Positions 11,984 through 23,959 of a stretch of 64,000 nucleotides of DNA are shown here, in pieces. The stretch is from Halicephalobus mephisto. Its lineage: Eukaryota; Nematoda; Chromadorea; Rhabditida; Panagrolaimidae. The notes under the pieces are model-generated. The model was given only the letters and a program-made list of their open reading frames with translations, was not told the DNA's origin and searched no databases. The number at the start of each line of letters is the position of its first letter. The first letter of the stretch is position 1. The stretch covers positions 186,001-250,000 of the forward strand of contig SWDT01000010.1 in NCBI GenBank assembly GCA_009193035.1. The letters are read 5' to 3'. The position numbers and the translations under genes are program-made.

Positions 11984-14900
11984 CTACTCGCGCCATTTGG
12001 TGAGGTCCATTTGAGGGATCTCGCTGCATGACACCATTGGACCAAGTCTAAAAGCTTCTCTTGGGACGAATCTAATGTTATCTCCGTTGTCGCAGATTAT
12101 CCTTGCCAAACTGGATCTTCTGATTTCCGCTAATTGAGCTCGAGTGAAAATTCCAGGATTCTCGAAATAGAATCTGTCTCCATCTCGAGTTCTGGCGAAT
12201 TGGGGTCCAATGACACAGGCTACAGTAGGACCAACAAGACCACGGACTACCGGATCTTCGAGAACGGCTCCGACGTAAAAGTCGATATTTTCTGGAAATG
12301 ATTTGATTGTTGATTAAAGTGATAATTAAACTCACGAGGAGATGAGTAGATTCTTCTCAAGGCATTTCTGGCATTGGCACTCAAAATTTCTCTGCTCAAG
12401 TCGTCGAAAGTTCTTGGAACGGATAATCCACAGAGTTGTCTGAGTTTCACATAAGGAGGCAGTCCGTGATCTCTACCTCGCTGGATGTTGATGGTTCCCA
12501 GATCAGTAGATCCGAACATTTGCTCAGTGATGGAAGTTGTTAATCTCTGGGGTCGCTTCAACGGGGTTCTCATGAAACCTCTCAAGATTGGGTCAGTTCC
12601 ACCTCCGAAGATAAGTTTGTCCGAATGGAGAGTTCCGTCGACAAAACTGAATCCGCCCATAGATCTATTATTGAAATCGACTTTAGGATAGAATTCCTGG
12701 ATCATTCCATGACCGAATCTGTAGGCTCCAGCTGTGAATTCATTGGCGACAGTAGCATCTACATTCGGATTGTAGCCTCGGTAGGCTCCAATAGTGGTGG
12801 CGAAGGCTGATCCGAGAATCTTCGGGAGATATTCCCTGTAGCAGATGGCTTGGATTTGCGCTCCGACAATCTTCCTAGCCTCTTGGAAGAGTCTATCTCC
12901 GCTCCAGTGAGGGTTGATTGCCTGAAGTCTTCTAGCGACTCTATTGTGTTCTCTGGTAAAGACCAAGTGGAAGGTAGTTAATCCCAAGAAGAGATTCACT
13001 CTGGAGTCTCCTGCGACGAATGTAGCTGTGCAAGAAGCGGCGTTTTTGCACTTTGTCTGGTCGAAAGGCAAGACCCGGAGTCCGTTGAACGTTTTAAGCT
13101 TCAAGAACCCTGTGTTTCCTTCTCTGAACTTATGCATGTCACCGATGGAAGACCCATAGATGGGAGAGCCGTCGATGTAGCCGGTGTTTTCGTTGAGTTG
13201 TTGACGTGGCTTCGTTCTTCCAGAGCCACAGATGGGAGAAGAACGAGAAACACGGATACATTTGTCTTTTTTGAAGCTAAAATTAATAATTTCCCACAGA
13301 AAACTTAGGAAACAATTACTTTTGGTTAGGATCACCAGGATTAATGAAAATCGCCATACATCTTCCAGGGATATTCTGACAGACGTTACATTTTGCCGAT
13401 GGCACTAAGGTCGTTTTTGCCATGTCGTGGGACATGAACTGTCCAAATTGCATAATGAGAGCATTGAACTCCTGGCTGAGGACAGATTTTGGTGAAGACA
13501 GAATTGCCCGATTGGCTTCTCGTGGAGACGGTCTGGTGACTCTGATGGAAGATACAGGCTCACTGAGTCTATTGTCGTATTCTGGAGGCAGCAATCTAAA
13601 AACATTATTTTCGAAAAATACTTAAATATTTTTTATTTTCAGGACTTCCATTATTAGAATTATATGGAATTTTCTATAATCCATCGGAAATTTCTATATC
13701 TGGAATCGATAACTCCAAAACTTTCTACCAAGTACTGGAACTTTGTATTGAGACCATTCTGTGAAAATCTTGATTTTTAATTTTTGCAATGTTATGAAAA
13801 TACTAATTGAGATTCATTCAATTTTTTGCTAATGATCCAAGTTTTTAGTATTCACATTTTTCTGGAGCTTTATTTTTCAATTTTTAAACTAAAATTATTT
13901 AGAATTTCGTCGAAGCTTTTTCGAATGAAGATTTGGAGCTAAGAATTCTAAATGCTTTGAGAAACCGTAAAAATCTGTATCCAGATAGTTTCGCAATGAT
14001 GCGCATTACTGATTTCTATAACAAGATGATGATTCCTGTCTGAATTGCTCTTCTATATATTAGGAAAAAATTGTTTAATGTGGCGGAACAAAGCGAAAAT
14101 TAATTTACGCAATTTTCATTCAAAAAAGGTCAAAAAAACAATTCTTAGGAAATTCCAAAAATATCCCTCAAGTGATCCCTGTAAATTTCTTGTTTTTGAC
14201 AAGTTATTTCTTTTGTTCTCTCACCCCAAAAAACCAATAAACTTTTTCAATGACGTTCAGATTGGTAAAGGAAATCGGGGTGACATCATTGGATGCGGTT
14301 TCACGATTATTGATGCTTGTTGGTAAATGTCATTTTGCAATTAAGAAAAAAACTATACCGGTTATATGGTCGATAAGCCGCACCTCTGAGAGGCCGATTG
14401 AAGTTATTACAGGTACCATCCATCGTACGGAAGTAGAGATTGTAGCAGAGAGATCTCTCACATTCTGCTTCGTCGAGTCGAGGAACACAGGCATTCGCGA
14501 TGTTGGACCGAACAACCTTGTCGGCAGAAAGCATCCGACGTCCAGAAGTATCTAGAAGTCATACTATTGTGAAAACAGAAACTTCCCAAAAATTCCGAAA
14601 ATTATTCCGATAGAAATTTTTAAATCTTTCAGTTGATCTCGCATGCTTCAAATTCTGGTGTTACATAATTCTGGAAAGTCCCAAAATCATCCAGTAGATT
14701 CTGAGAAGTCATAAACAAAAAAATTGCCCACGGCAATTTGCTGTTTTATGTATATTATTGAAGTAGAGTAATTGCTACCGTAATTTTGCTTTATGGAAGT
14801 TGAAACAAGGAAGAATAGTAAAGCCGGTTTTATCTCTCATAAACGTTGTTTATTATGGTTTGGAAATAAATTTTGTCCTCTATTTGTGAATGGTGGAACC

Positions 14901-17181
14901 CCCGACTTTTGATCTGTTAACGATCAAGTGTGATAGTTTTGAAAACACGAAAATTTTCCTTAAATGTAATAATTCAAAAGATGACATCATCCGAAGACCG
15001 TACTGTAATTTGTCATAAAATAAACAAGGAATTTATAATTCTGGAATCCAGTTCCAACAGTAATCTTGCCTAGTGTCTGCAAAATTCGGAAATTCGGATT
15101 TTTCAAGCACTATTCACTATCATTTCCTCTAACAGCAACTATAGTGTCCGAAAATTTTAAATTTCCTAGTTACTATCCAACAATGTTATTAAAACTGATT
15201 GATGTGCAGTAACTTAATTTTGAGTTATTCTATCCATTTCATTCATGAATTAAATTAGCTTTTGTTTACCCCTTTTGGAATTTCTGCCTCTTCCTGTCAC
15301 TAATTATTAGTTCGAGAAACTTTTTCACGTCATTCTAACTGGTCTGTAAAACCGGTCACTTATCACTTCTCTAAAAGGCGTAGGTATCAATTCTCGATTC
15401 TACCTGTATCGTTGGCCTTGGAATCTGGTGTTTTCCCAATACCGAAGAAATGAAAAACAGACAAAACTATAAAGCGCGAAAGTGAGCGTTTCCAGACTGT
15501 TGTTTTGAATGATGTTTTTAAACATAACGTGTTCTTCAAAGGTTAAAAAACACTGTACTTCTTGACGTAATTAAATAGTTTCCATATGTTCAGGTTTCTT
15601 GAAATTGCTGTAGCTTTTGTAAAAAAATTGATAATATCGAAAAACTGGAAGCGGAACGAGTGCATGCTTTTGTTTTGATTGACAAATGGCTTTTTAGAAC
15701 TCACCTTCGGTCGGAAAAACAAGTCTTTCCCTGAGCAGAACCTCCGCAGCAACAGAAGGGTCAGATCTGATTTGACGACATCTGGCGAGAGGATCACTGG
15801 ACGAAGTTCTTGGGGGTGGAGGTGGACGACGAGGAGTAACTGGAGATGATACTCGACGGACTGGGATTGGGGGCGGAGGTCGACGAGTTACCGGAGGTCG
15901 AGGTGGGGATCTAGGAGGGGGAACTGGACGAGCTGGGCGCACTGGAACTCTTCGAGGTGGTGGGGGTCTGGTAACAGGTGGACGAGGTACTCGAGCTGCA
16001 GGTCGGGGTGGAGGTCTGGTAACGAAATTCGGGCGAACTGTAATTCTCGGAGGTGGAGGTCTCGTAGCAAGTGGACGTCTTGTCGGTGGAGGAGCTGGAG
16101 GTCTAGTAAGAGGTCGACGGGTTACAGGGGCTGAAAACAAAATTGAGAACTTTGCAAATTAGCTTCAATATCATGATTGTATAGTGACTCAAGAAACCAA
16201 GAAATCGGAATTTTTTAGACACTATTCATGATAGTATTCTTTATAATAACCGTGGGTAGTGTCTAGAAATTCTAAATTTTTTTAATTTTCTAAACACTAT
16301 CCAAGACTGATATTGCAACGGATTTTTAGAATTTCATGTTTTGTGTAAAAACCTTATCCATCACTTTCTCTTTTTATTTCTTATCGTCAGCTTTAATTCT
16401 GATCATTCACTCCTACGCTGTCATCTTCTCCGCAAATCTTGTTGCTATCGATTTCACTCCTCAGAAGCGTATTAAAAATGCAACCAAATAACATGAAAAT
16501 CTTGTTGACGCGAACGCGTTTTCACTTGCCAAAAGTTGTCATACACGTAACAAGCTCGTTCTGGTTTATGAACTGCTAAGACAAGTGCGAATTGCGGGTT
16601 GCGCAATTCCAAGCCCCGCGGGCAATTGCTATTCTTTGTCATTGGAAAAAAGTTTTCCAGACACTTTCGATGTGCATCGACTTCTTGTTCTTAAAAATCA
16701 CAAAATATGTCTATTGGGAAGTTTTCGAATAGATAATTGGCTAAGGAATCGAAAAGATGAATGAAAATTGCAAGGAACTTTAGTTGACGTTTTTTAATGA
16801 AATTAGCAAAAAACAGATATCAGAAAATTGGCGTTCGTTTCAAATGAACAGTTTTGTCTCCAGGATGAAAGTATTTTTTGGAAGTTAAAGCCCAACTTAC
16901 GTCTATGACAAGTACTACAGGCAAGTTGACAATTATCCGACATCCATCTTCTGTTCTTGCTGCATTCTCCCATCACGGACCAGAATCTACAAAATTCATG
17001 TTGATCGCAGCAGCCATTGAGTCTGCACTTGAAATTCCGGCTGATCGGATTGTCTTCCGATGCATTTACTGAAAGTTAAAATAGTTGTTTCTCCTGTGAT
17101 TGTTAAAGTAAACTCACCAGTGATTATCACCAAAGCCGTAAAAACGAATCCAACGGCACTACCGAAGATCGGCGGCCTCAT
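11984..17181 (-). CDS. Secreted ShKT-domain haem peroxidase (copy 1)
   Basis: Seven exons join in phase: 17118-17181, 16901-17068, 15705-16130, 14359-14551, 13320-13595, 12336-13276 and 11984-12291, giving about 791 residues. Order: signal peptide (residues 1-21); ShKT module (about 36-75, CCDQHEFC ... CSTC); a Pro/Arg-rich linker of about 130 residues; then an animal haem peroxidase domain to the end. Catalytic features are visible: distal His in FGQFMSHDM, Arg and Glu in FTREHNRVA, proximal His in YRFGHGMIQ, and a DGSPIYGSS loop. The residue before the distal His is Ser instead of the Asp that forms a haem ester in mammalian peroxidases. C. elegans SKPO and MLT-7 peroxidases have this ShKT-peroxidase layout and act in cuticle cross-linking or defence, so an extracellular H2O2-dependent role is likely. 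Confidence 0.92.
13643..14043 (+). other. Possible nested gene fragment inside a peroxidase intron
   Basis: Opposite-strand sequence in the intron 13596-14358 reads like two exons. The first (13643-13760, or ending at 13731) follows a TTTTCAG acceptor and contains LPLLELYGIFYNPSE. The second (13903-14043) follows TTATTTAG and encodes FSNEDLELRILNALRN through a stop. The longer form of exon 1 ends in phase 2 while exon 2 needs phase 0; the shorter form ends at a GTACTG donor in the right phase. No start codon or leader exon found. The second piece vaguely resembles part of the decayed gene at 11.35-11.55 kb. Could be a pseudogene remnant. Confidence 0.3.
15060..15190. repeat. Dispersed ACTATCC palindromic repeat, peroxidase intron
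   Basis: Two units with TAGTGTCTGCAAAATTC and AACTATAGTGTCC ends, and an ACTATCCAACAATGTTATT tail, within the large intron between the Pro-rich exon and the next exon. Confidence 0.55.
16180..16325. repeat. Dispersed ACTATCC palindromic repeat, peroxidase intron
   Basis: Units at about 16181-16235 and 16255-16322 with ATAGTGAC/ACACTATTC and GTAGTGTC/ACACTATCC half-sites, the last followed by AAGACTGATATTGC. Lies in the intron between the Pro-rich and ShKT exons. Confidence 0.55.
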
Positions 17182-17742
17182 TTTTTCTCGTGATACTTAT
17201 CCACTCCCGATTGAACTCACTGGCTTTCTGAATTCCTTAGAAACTTCAGAAAACAACCTTAGAACGTCCTAAAAACACAACAATATTATTATTTAAAGGC
17301 TTCCACCCAGGTGGAACAAATCAAGGAGGTACTCGAGTTTTGATTTTCAATACATGATAAGGATCAGATTCTCTATAGATCATTTCCAACAAAACAAAGG
17401 TCCTTTTTCTTGTCACTCAAATCAGAAAATTCAAACCAATTGTATTTGCGTGACCGGTTAGGCAGGTATCAGGACAAGTTGAAACAAAACGAACCGCCTC
17501 AAAAACGAGATTTTTCTAGTGTTTTTGGTTTCAATATAGACTTTTTAATCTTAAAGTAAATTAAACACAACTTTTGGTTGTAGATACGGTATGATTATCA
17601 AAAGGGGAAAATAATAAAATTTGTAACTAGTTGGTGTGATGTCTAAAAACAAACAAAATTAAAAGGTCGACGAGTCTTCAATAAAGGAAACTACTTGAAA
17701 CCGCGGAACCTTGGAAATATTATTTAAAACAATCTAAAAATG

Positions 17743-17763
17743 TCCAGAAGTTGCACTTCTGGA
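17743..17763. repeat. Perfect 9-bp inverted repeat with 3-base loop
   Basis: TCCAGAAGT, loop TGC, then ACTTCTGGA: exact reverse complements, about 560 bp upstream of the peroxidase start. Could be a palindromic protein-binding site or chance. Confidence 0.4.
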
Positions 17764-18214
17764 ACATGGCCCGAGGGGCGTTGTCAAATCGAGCAAGTAT
17801 GATCAAAATTTTGCACCCAGTCACAAAAGAAACATTTCGCAAATTTCATGTTTTTGTACAAAACCAAAATACAACGCAAATATTCGAGTTGACTTGTAAA
17901 GATTAGTTAATTAGCGAAATCAGTCTGATGAGGATTCGTCACATTCAGGGGAATTGGGAAGGAACATCGGGCGATTTGTCAAGGTAATTCGTTAATCATT
18001 TACGACAACTTGCTTTCTAAGGGACGAACAGAAAAGTGAATATCAATATCGTCATGATTAGAAGCATTTCAACTTCCTTTGTGATATTATTCATAAGGAG
18101 AAAACGAATAAATGATAATTAATCTTATTAGAGTTACAAGCAGATTCAGTCATGTTCATGAAAGAAAGAATGGAAGCTCTGGTAGTTTTCAAAAGAACGG
18201 AAAGGGAGTACCTT

Positions 18215-18565
18215 AAATAGTGTTCAAAACAATTCGGAAATTCAAAAATTCGGAATTTCTAGACATTGATTTGATGTATTTTCTATGAAAATAACTACAA
18301 AAGTAAAGGTGAACAATGTGCAAGAGATTTTAAAATTATGATTTTCCTAACAATTGTAGATAGAGTTCGAAAAATTTCGAATTTCATAGACACTCCAAGA
18401 CTGATGTTATAAATGATATTAGTGTGAAACTGGTCTAGGACTAGTCGTGGATAATGCCTATAAAGTTCGAACGTTGAAAATTTTAAACCTCGTTCACCAA
18501 AACTTTCGCTTATAAACGTTTAGAAAACTTCAAGTTTTGAATTTTCGAAACACTATCCAACTTTA
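18215..18565. repeat. Dispersed ACTATCC palindromic repeat cluster
   Basis: Several degenerate units, with ATAGTGTTC near 18220, CACTCCAAGACTGATGTTATA near 18395 and ACACTATCCAAC near 18550, separated by AAATTC-rich spacers. Same family as elsewhere. Confidence 0.5.
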
Positions 18566-19051
18566 CGAGCAGTACCAATTCCTTAGAAAATGTTCTTTAT
18601 TGATAAAATCAACACCTGTTTCGTCATGTTGTTCCATTCTCAACTCCTGAATTCATTTATATATTGCTTCTAGCCTCATTGATCTGTCAATGGGCCAGAT
18701 GAATAAAAGACAAGCTTACAACTGAAGACACGCAATCTTCCTCTTTTTATGCACGTACGGTAAGGGCAATCGACTTTGTCCTTGAATTCTATGTAAGTGA
18801 AAACAAAACCGATGGGCTGTTTCATGGATCACTGCTTGGCATAGGACCAAGAATTCGGCAATTTTAAAGTACAAATTCAGAATTGAACTTTATTCAGTTG
18901 AATTCTAAAATATTGAAAATGTGGAATTTTCCAGAAAATGCTTTAGCTAACGAGAAACAAAGCAAAATTAGGTTTCGGGTGAATTTAGGGTTCTTCTCAG
19001 TGGTGTATCCATTGAAGAGTAGATTCAGGTAAAATCAGGGATTCATCAAGT

Positions 19052-19582
19052 TCAATAAGGATGGTGGGCGTAGTGGGCAGGAGCGTGGTGGTGGTGATAT
19101 CCATCTCCCCATCCATTGCTGTGATCCCATTCATCTCCATGTCCATGATGGTGATCGTCAAAGTGTCCAGCATGATGTCCAGCGTCATGACCATCTCCAT
19201 AGTGGTTGGCGTATCCATGGGCGAACGCGTCTCCTTCAGCTCTGCTTCCTTCACCACCGTATTGATAATTGGCCCAATCACTTCTGGTCCCCTTCTTGAA
19301 ACCAGTAGCTTTTCCGCCTTCATTTCCATCTCCGTGGGCATAGCCATGTCCGTATTTGGATCCATAGGCTCCAGAATCATCATGCCCGTGTCCGTATCTA
19401 AGAGCTTACTGTAGGTAGTTTAAACGGAGAAAAACTTACCCATGTCCGTTACTGTTGTGGTAGTTGTAATAAGGCAACCATCCATGTCCCCAATACCCAT
19501 GACCATGATCGAAAATGCCAGAAGCAAAGACAGCATCCACAACGACGACTGCAAAAAGGACGAAAACGACTTTGGAGACCAT
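19052..19582 (-). CDS. Secreted His/Gly/Tyr-rich protein
   Basis: Exon 1 19440-19582 (47 codons plus two bases) joins exon 2 19052-19397 in phase, giving 162 residues. Residues 1-20 are a signal peptide (MVSKVVFVLFAVVV...). The mature protein is dominated by Gly, His, Asp and Tyr with repeated GHG, HGDG and HHHH motifs and no cysteine. Such proteins occur among nematode cuticle and eggshell components and His-rich metal binders; both roles are inference. A TTTTCAG four bases before the ATG is a likely trans-splice acceptor. The longer open frames on both strands over this gene are wrong-frame shadows created by its biased codons. Its position between two secreted peroxidases and a ShKT protein fits a matrix role. 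Confidence 0.8.
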
Positions 19583-20385
19583 GCTTCTGAAAATGATCAA
19601 GTTATTCTAATCAAAGAGAATAATCCACTGACTGTATATTTGCAGTTCTGGTTCAGCTTAAATATGAAATCACTAGTGCTGCATTTTCACAATGACTGTG
19701 GAAGAATCTGGATCAAGACAAGTTTTTCAAGTAAAGATACGAGCATTCGGTCTGGTTCTGGCAAAAAACTGCCGTTTATTGCGCATTATTCACTGGAAAG
19801 ATTAGATTGATTCTCTGCAAGCATAGACCTCAAAACTAGATTTGTTTTGCAGTAAAAATTACAATTCATTTCAATTTTAATTGATAAACTTGTCGAATAT
19901 TTAAAAAACTGATCGTTTGTTTTAATTTTTTAATTTTAAATCCAGATGATTTTCCTAACATAACTAGAATACAAAAAATTTATCTTATGACATTAAGTTT
20001 GTTTCATAGCATGTCAGGATACATGTGTTAGAAAAGATTTACAAAATTTTCCCTTGTAGAATTGTGGAAGATTTTTGGATTTCCTCAGAAGGCATTTGGA
20101 AACAAACTGAATTTATTTAAAGAAAGAAATCAAGGAAAATTGTATATAATTAAAAATACTCCATTTAATCCGGTCGTGATCAACATTGAAGATGATATAA
20201 GCAAATTGAAAATATCTTCCTCTTGACAAACTCATTATTGTGATTATTAATGGAGCAATTTTCTACTTGTAATCCCTAAACCTCAAAATAATAATTTCCA
20301 CTTTTCTTGATAATTGGATTTTTTTCTATAATAAATGAACTTGTTTATTAATTACATATTTCTCTACATCGATTATGGGTAATTT
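19583..20385. other. Intergenic region
   Basis: About 800 bp of AT-rich sequence. The plus-strand frame at 19442-19810 runs through the neighbouring gene and is not supported. Likely promoter of the His/Gly-rich gene and 3' UTR of the ShKT gene. Confidence 0.45.
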
Positions 20386-21381
20386 TCAGCAAAGTTTGCA
20401 TGTTTTAGCGCAATATGTTTTTTTCTGAGCATCGTTGTAGAATTCATTTTCACAGAACCCATTCTTTGTCCAGCGGATACAAGATGGAGTAGCATCATAA
20501 CAGTCTGTAGAATTAGTTACTGAACACAAATTGCACGTTTTCTTACAATGGACCTTCATTACTTCCTGGAATTAAAAAAGTTTATAAACTAATGAGGAAT
20601 TGAAGTTGAGATATGAATCAATATGAAAATTCTCATGCGACTGAGGTCTGAGATGGATCGTTTTAATTCAATAAAAACTCACGGAATAAATATCATGATT
20701 GCACAAATGCGGGATCTTCTCGCAAATGGAACCGATATCTGCGCAACTGTCATCCACATCTACTTCCTTTTCTGCTGCAGTACAGTACTCGCATGTAGCT
20801 GCACAGTTATCTCTCATGAAATCCATGTGATCTACGTGGTTGCACAATGCCCACATGGTCTCGCAGTTATGAAGCTTGTCAATACACTTCCTTTCCAAAC
20901 AGAGACCACAAGTCTGTCCACATAATTCGGCCATCAATGGACGCCAGCTCTCATTATGGCAGTACTCAGATTGATGCTCTACACACCAGTCCGTCCAGTC
21001 TTCGTTGTTGTAGCACATAAATTCTGGTTTCTCGCAACAGAGCTTACAGGTTTTGGCACACTTTCTGGCCACGTTTTGGAGACTAGGAATGTCACAGAAA
21101 GTTGATCTCACTTTAGGGTAGGTCGTAGGATCCCCCTCAATGAACCCAGCATAGGTCCAAGGATCTACGCAAGTGGGAGTCTCTGCGGGACAACTGAAAA
21201 TAAGTTCACAATCTGGAAGCTCATCTTCGCACTTGTTAGCGTTGTTGTAGAAAGTACCGTCGTCTTCAAACTGACAATGAAGTTCGCAATCTACGGGTCC
21301 TGCTCCCCGGTCACATTGTTGAGAAGACGACTTTTGGATTAATAACAAAAACAAGAAAATTAATAGATGAAAAAACCTCAT
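20386..21381 (-). CDS. Secreted multi-ShKT protein
   Basis: Exon 1 20683-21381 joins exon 2 20386-20565 in phase 0 (donor TCC/GTGAGT, acceptor TTCCAG), giving 292 residues. A signal peptide (residues 1-20) precedes a Cys-rich N-terminal part. Then come about five ShKT-like six-cysteine modules, each ending in the C-x2-T-C-x2-C pattern (AKTCKLC, GQTCGLC, AATCEYC, KKTCNLC, AKTCKLC). There is no catalytic domain. ShKT modules in nematodes are extracellular and often act as protein-binding or channel-blocking units; here a structural or matrix role next to two ShKT peroxidases is plausible. The intron interrupts the fourth module. Confidence 0.88.
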
Positions 21382-23959
21382 GGAAAAAATTAAAATTCAC
21401 AAAGGAAATTGACAGCGACAATTATAGAATTTTATATTTATATTCATTTGCAAAATTAGTCATCTGATATCTGGCTTCGTTGTCCATCCTTGAGGACTTT
21501 CGTTGGAACTGGACCAAATAAAGAATTACATGTGTTATAACATTTGTTTAAACAATATTGATTCAGCTTTCGGCAAAAACGAAAAAAGTGATTTTTTGAA
21601 ATCGAAGAAACCTCGTATTTCAACTGAGATCCCTGATTTTTCCTTTGATTTTTATATGAAAATCTTCTTCGAACCCCCCATCTAGATGCTTTGTCCACAG
21701 TGCCGAAAATGGAACAGTCTTCTCGCAAAAACAAAGTTAGGTTTTCGAAAAGAAGATGACACTTCATATTTTGAAAGAGAAAGGTTTTTGAATCGGCCCG
21801 GAGGCGATATGTTCCAGTTGTCTCCAAAAAGAAAAGCAAAAAGAAAGGGAAGCGTCTGGAACGTGAACAAGTGCATCATGTTTCCCCGGCGGGTGCTTTT
21901 CGATTTCAAACAAAGAAAATAATTGAGTTGCATCAGAGTCAAACTTGATGGATTCTTCTGTGAAACTTGGGTGTGAAGAAAGGTAATCAAGACCGACGGA
22001 GGACCTTGAACCTAATGTTGTGATTATAAAAGCCGGTATGTGCAACAATATACTTCTTGCTCTTGATGAAGGAAATTTTCGAAAAAGAAATTCAACGTAG
22101 TTGACTGAACGGAAATTGTTATCGATAGGATCAACTTCCAAAATAATTTCGCGAATTGACTAAAATATGTAGGAATTATTTCTTTTTAAATTACTTCAAT
22201 TTTTCGAACAATTTGTCAATAATCTTGCAATAAGATATTTTTTAATTTTTCTACAAGTTAATCAAAATTGTTTCTTTTTATGTAATTTTTGCAACCGCGT
22301 TTTTGCAACATTCCCATTCAAATTGAGGTTTTGAAAGTCATGAGTAACCTTGAGTCTTGATGTGATCAACTTGGGTGGAGTCCAAATTTGGTCTATATAA
22401 GTGCAAAAATAATTTTCTTATTATCTATGACCAGAACTGTAATTAGAAACTTTTCATGAGGAGGTAGTGTCCTTTTTGTACTTTTTTAATTATCTAACTT
22501 CGTAGTTAAAAGTCATTTGAATTTCATTTTTGATCTTTTTTAAAATTCCAGAAAGACGTCCTCTAGATACACCTGTGTGTATAACCCTTGCTTCTTTTAA
22601 GGATCACAAACTAAAATTGCTCTTCTTTTTGCAACGTTGCTTTCCCAGAGAAGAGGCATCTTCTGATTTTGAATCAAGTTCCAACTTATAGTTGAAGTTT
22701 TTTGGAAGAGAGAAATCAAAAGTGGAATTTACATATGGCCATATTTGGACAAGGGTGATTTGATTATCGATTTTGGTTTGCACTTGTTAATCCAATCTAA
22801 ATTATATTCCCTAATTGGATGTAAAATCAACTGGTTAGGAAGTTAAAGCATTTCGATTAAGTGAAAGTTTTCGATTATTATTTTTTTACTCATTGATCAA
22901 AACTCAAATTTCGTCACATCTGATTCTGTTTGTCTTAGATCCAACCAGAAACAAAGCTCGTTCTTTCTTTTTCAAAGACATGAATTTCAAAAAGATATTC
23001 CCCACTAGTTTTTAGACAATCTACATATTTTTTCAGCTTTTGCTCTTAATTTAAAAAAAATGTCTGAAAAGGTTTCGATTGGACCGAATGAACTTATCTT
23101 CTTTTCATCTTAATCTAACGTGTTCTTTAAAGTTTGCATTTCTATTGCTCGGAGAATTTGGCAAGAATCCAAGAACTAGTTATTTCAGATTTTAATGTAT
23201 TTTTAAATTTAATAAGATGCAAAAAATTAAGATTGCGTGAACTATTGGGTTTTAGGATTTTTTTATTCGATTGTAAACATGTTTTATCTGGATTTCTGCT
23301 GCACTTAATATGTCAGCAATTTGTCTGATTTCTGGTAGCTGTTGTAAAATCAGATTTGTTTCCTTGTGCAAATCGAACTACACTTCCAGTTGCGAACATG
23401 AGATTTTCACTTCAACATTTAGGTAACTTTTTCTATCATGGTTTCGTTTCGAGACATTGAGTTTTTCAAAATGAATATTTTTTCAAACGAACTTTTTCTA
23501 AAATGATCTTTCTCATAAGACCAATGTTTAAAACTTTCATTCCAAGTCAATTTTCTGCTTTAATTTGATGAATTGTCTTACAACGCAAAATTGTCATGTT
23601 GCTTCTATATCAATGTCGAATTCCAACTTTTAAAACAAATTTATGCCCAACCTTTATCACCATTAAATTTCTAGAGTTGAAAAGACTTTGGTTTTTCCTT
23701 CTCTCCATTTTTCCTTTTTTGGAAAAATAGACCGATCGCCTTAGGTTACTCGTTCTGGCGTGGCCGTACTTTCACTTTCTGGTTTCGCATAGTTTTGTAA
23801 TCAGCGAGTTTTTTATTTTTATGTTCCAGGTTGTTCCCAAAAGCGGCTGCATCAACCGATTAGCTGTGTCTTTTCCTTGAAAAGAATAAAGAAACGTGAA
23901 TCGCAAAAAGTGACAAACTATCGATAGTAGGAAATTCTAACTTCTTCAGTTTGGCAGTG
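21382..23959. other. Long intergenic region between divergent genes
   Basis: About 2.6 kb. Between 21456 and 22141 several overlapping frames stay open on both strands for 60-125 codons (e.g. 21764-22141 and 21456-21839, minus) but none has a recognisable domain, signal peptide or supported splice links. The rest is AT-rich. The last few hundred bases are presumably the promoter of peroxidase copy 2. Confidence 0.45.

Larger units (their letters stand above)
17182..19051. other. Intergenic region upstream of peroxidase copy 1
   Basis: About 1.9 kb with no supported gene. Holds dispersed repeat copies at about 18215-18565 and a perfect short palindrome at 17743-17763. Probably the promoter region of the minus-strand peroxidase. 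Confidence 0.5.

Noticed and set aside
15888..16070. Minus-strand 60-codon ORF rich in Leu and His
   Set aside because: Alternative frame of the Pro-rich peroxidase exon, which has matching phases on both sides.
18997..19414. Long ORFs on both strands over the His/Gly-rich gene
   Set aside because: Wrong-frame shadows; only the third minus-strand frame has a signal peptide and an in-phase splice.
21456..22141. Overlapping ORFs of 60-127 codons in several frames
   Set aside because: No domain, signal peptide or consistent splicing; all frames look equally open.
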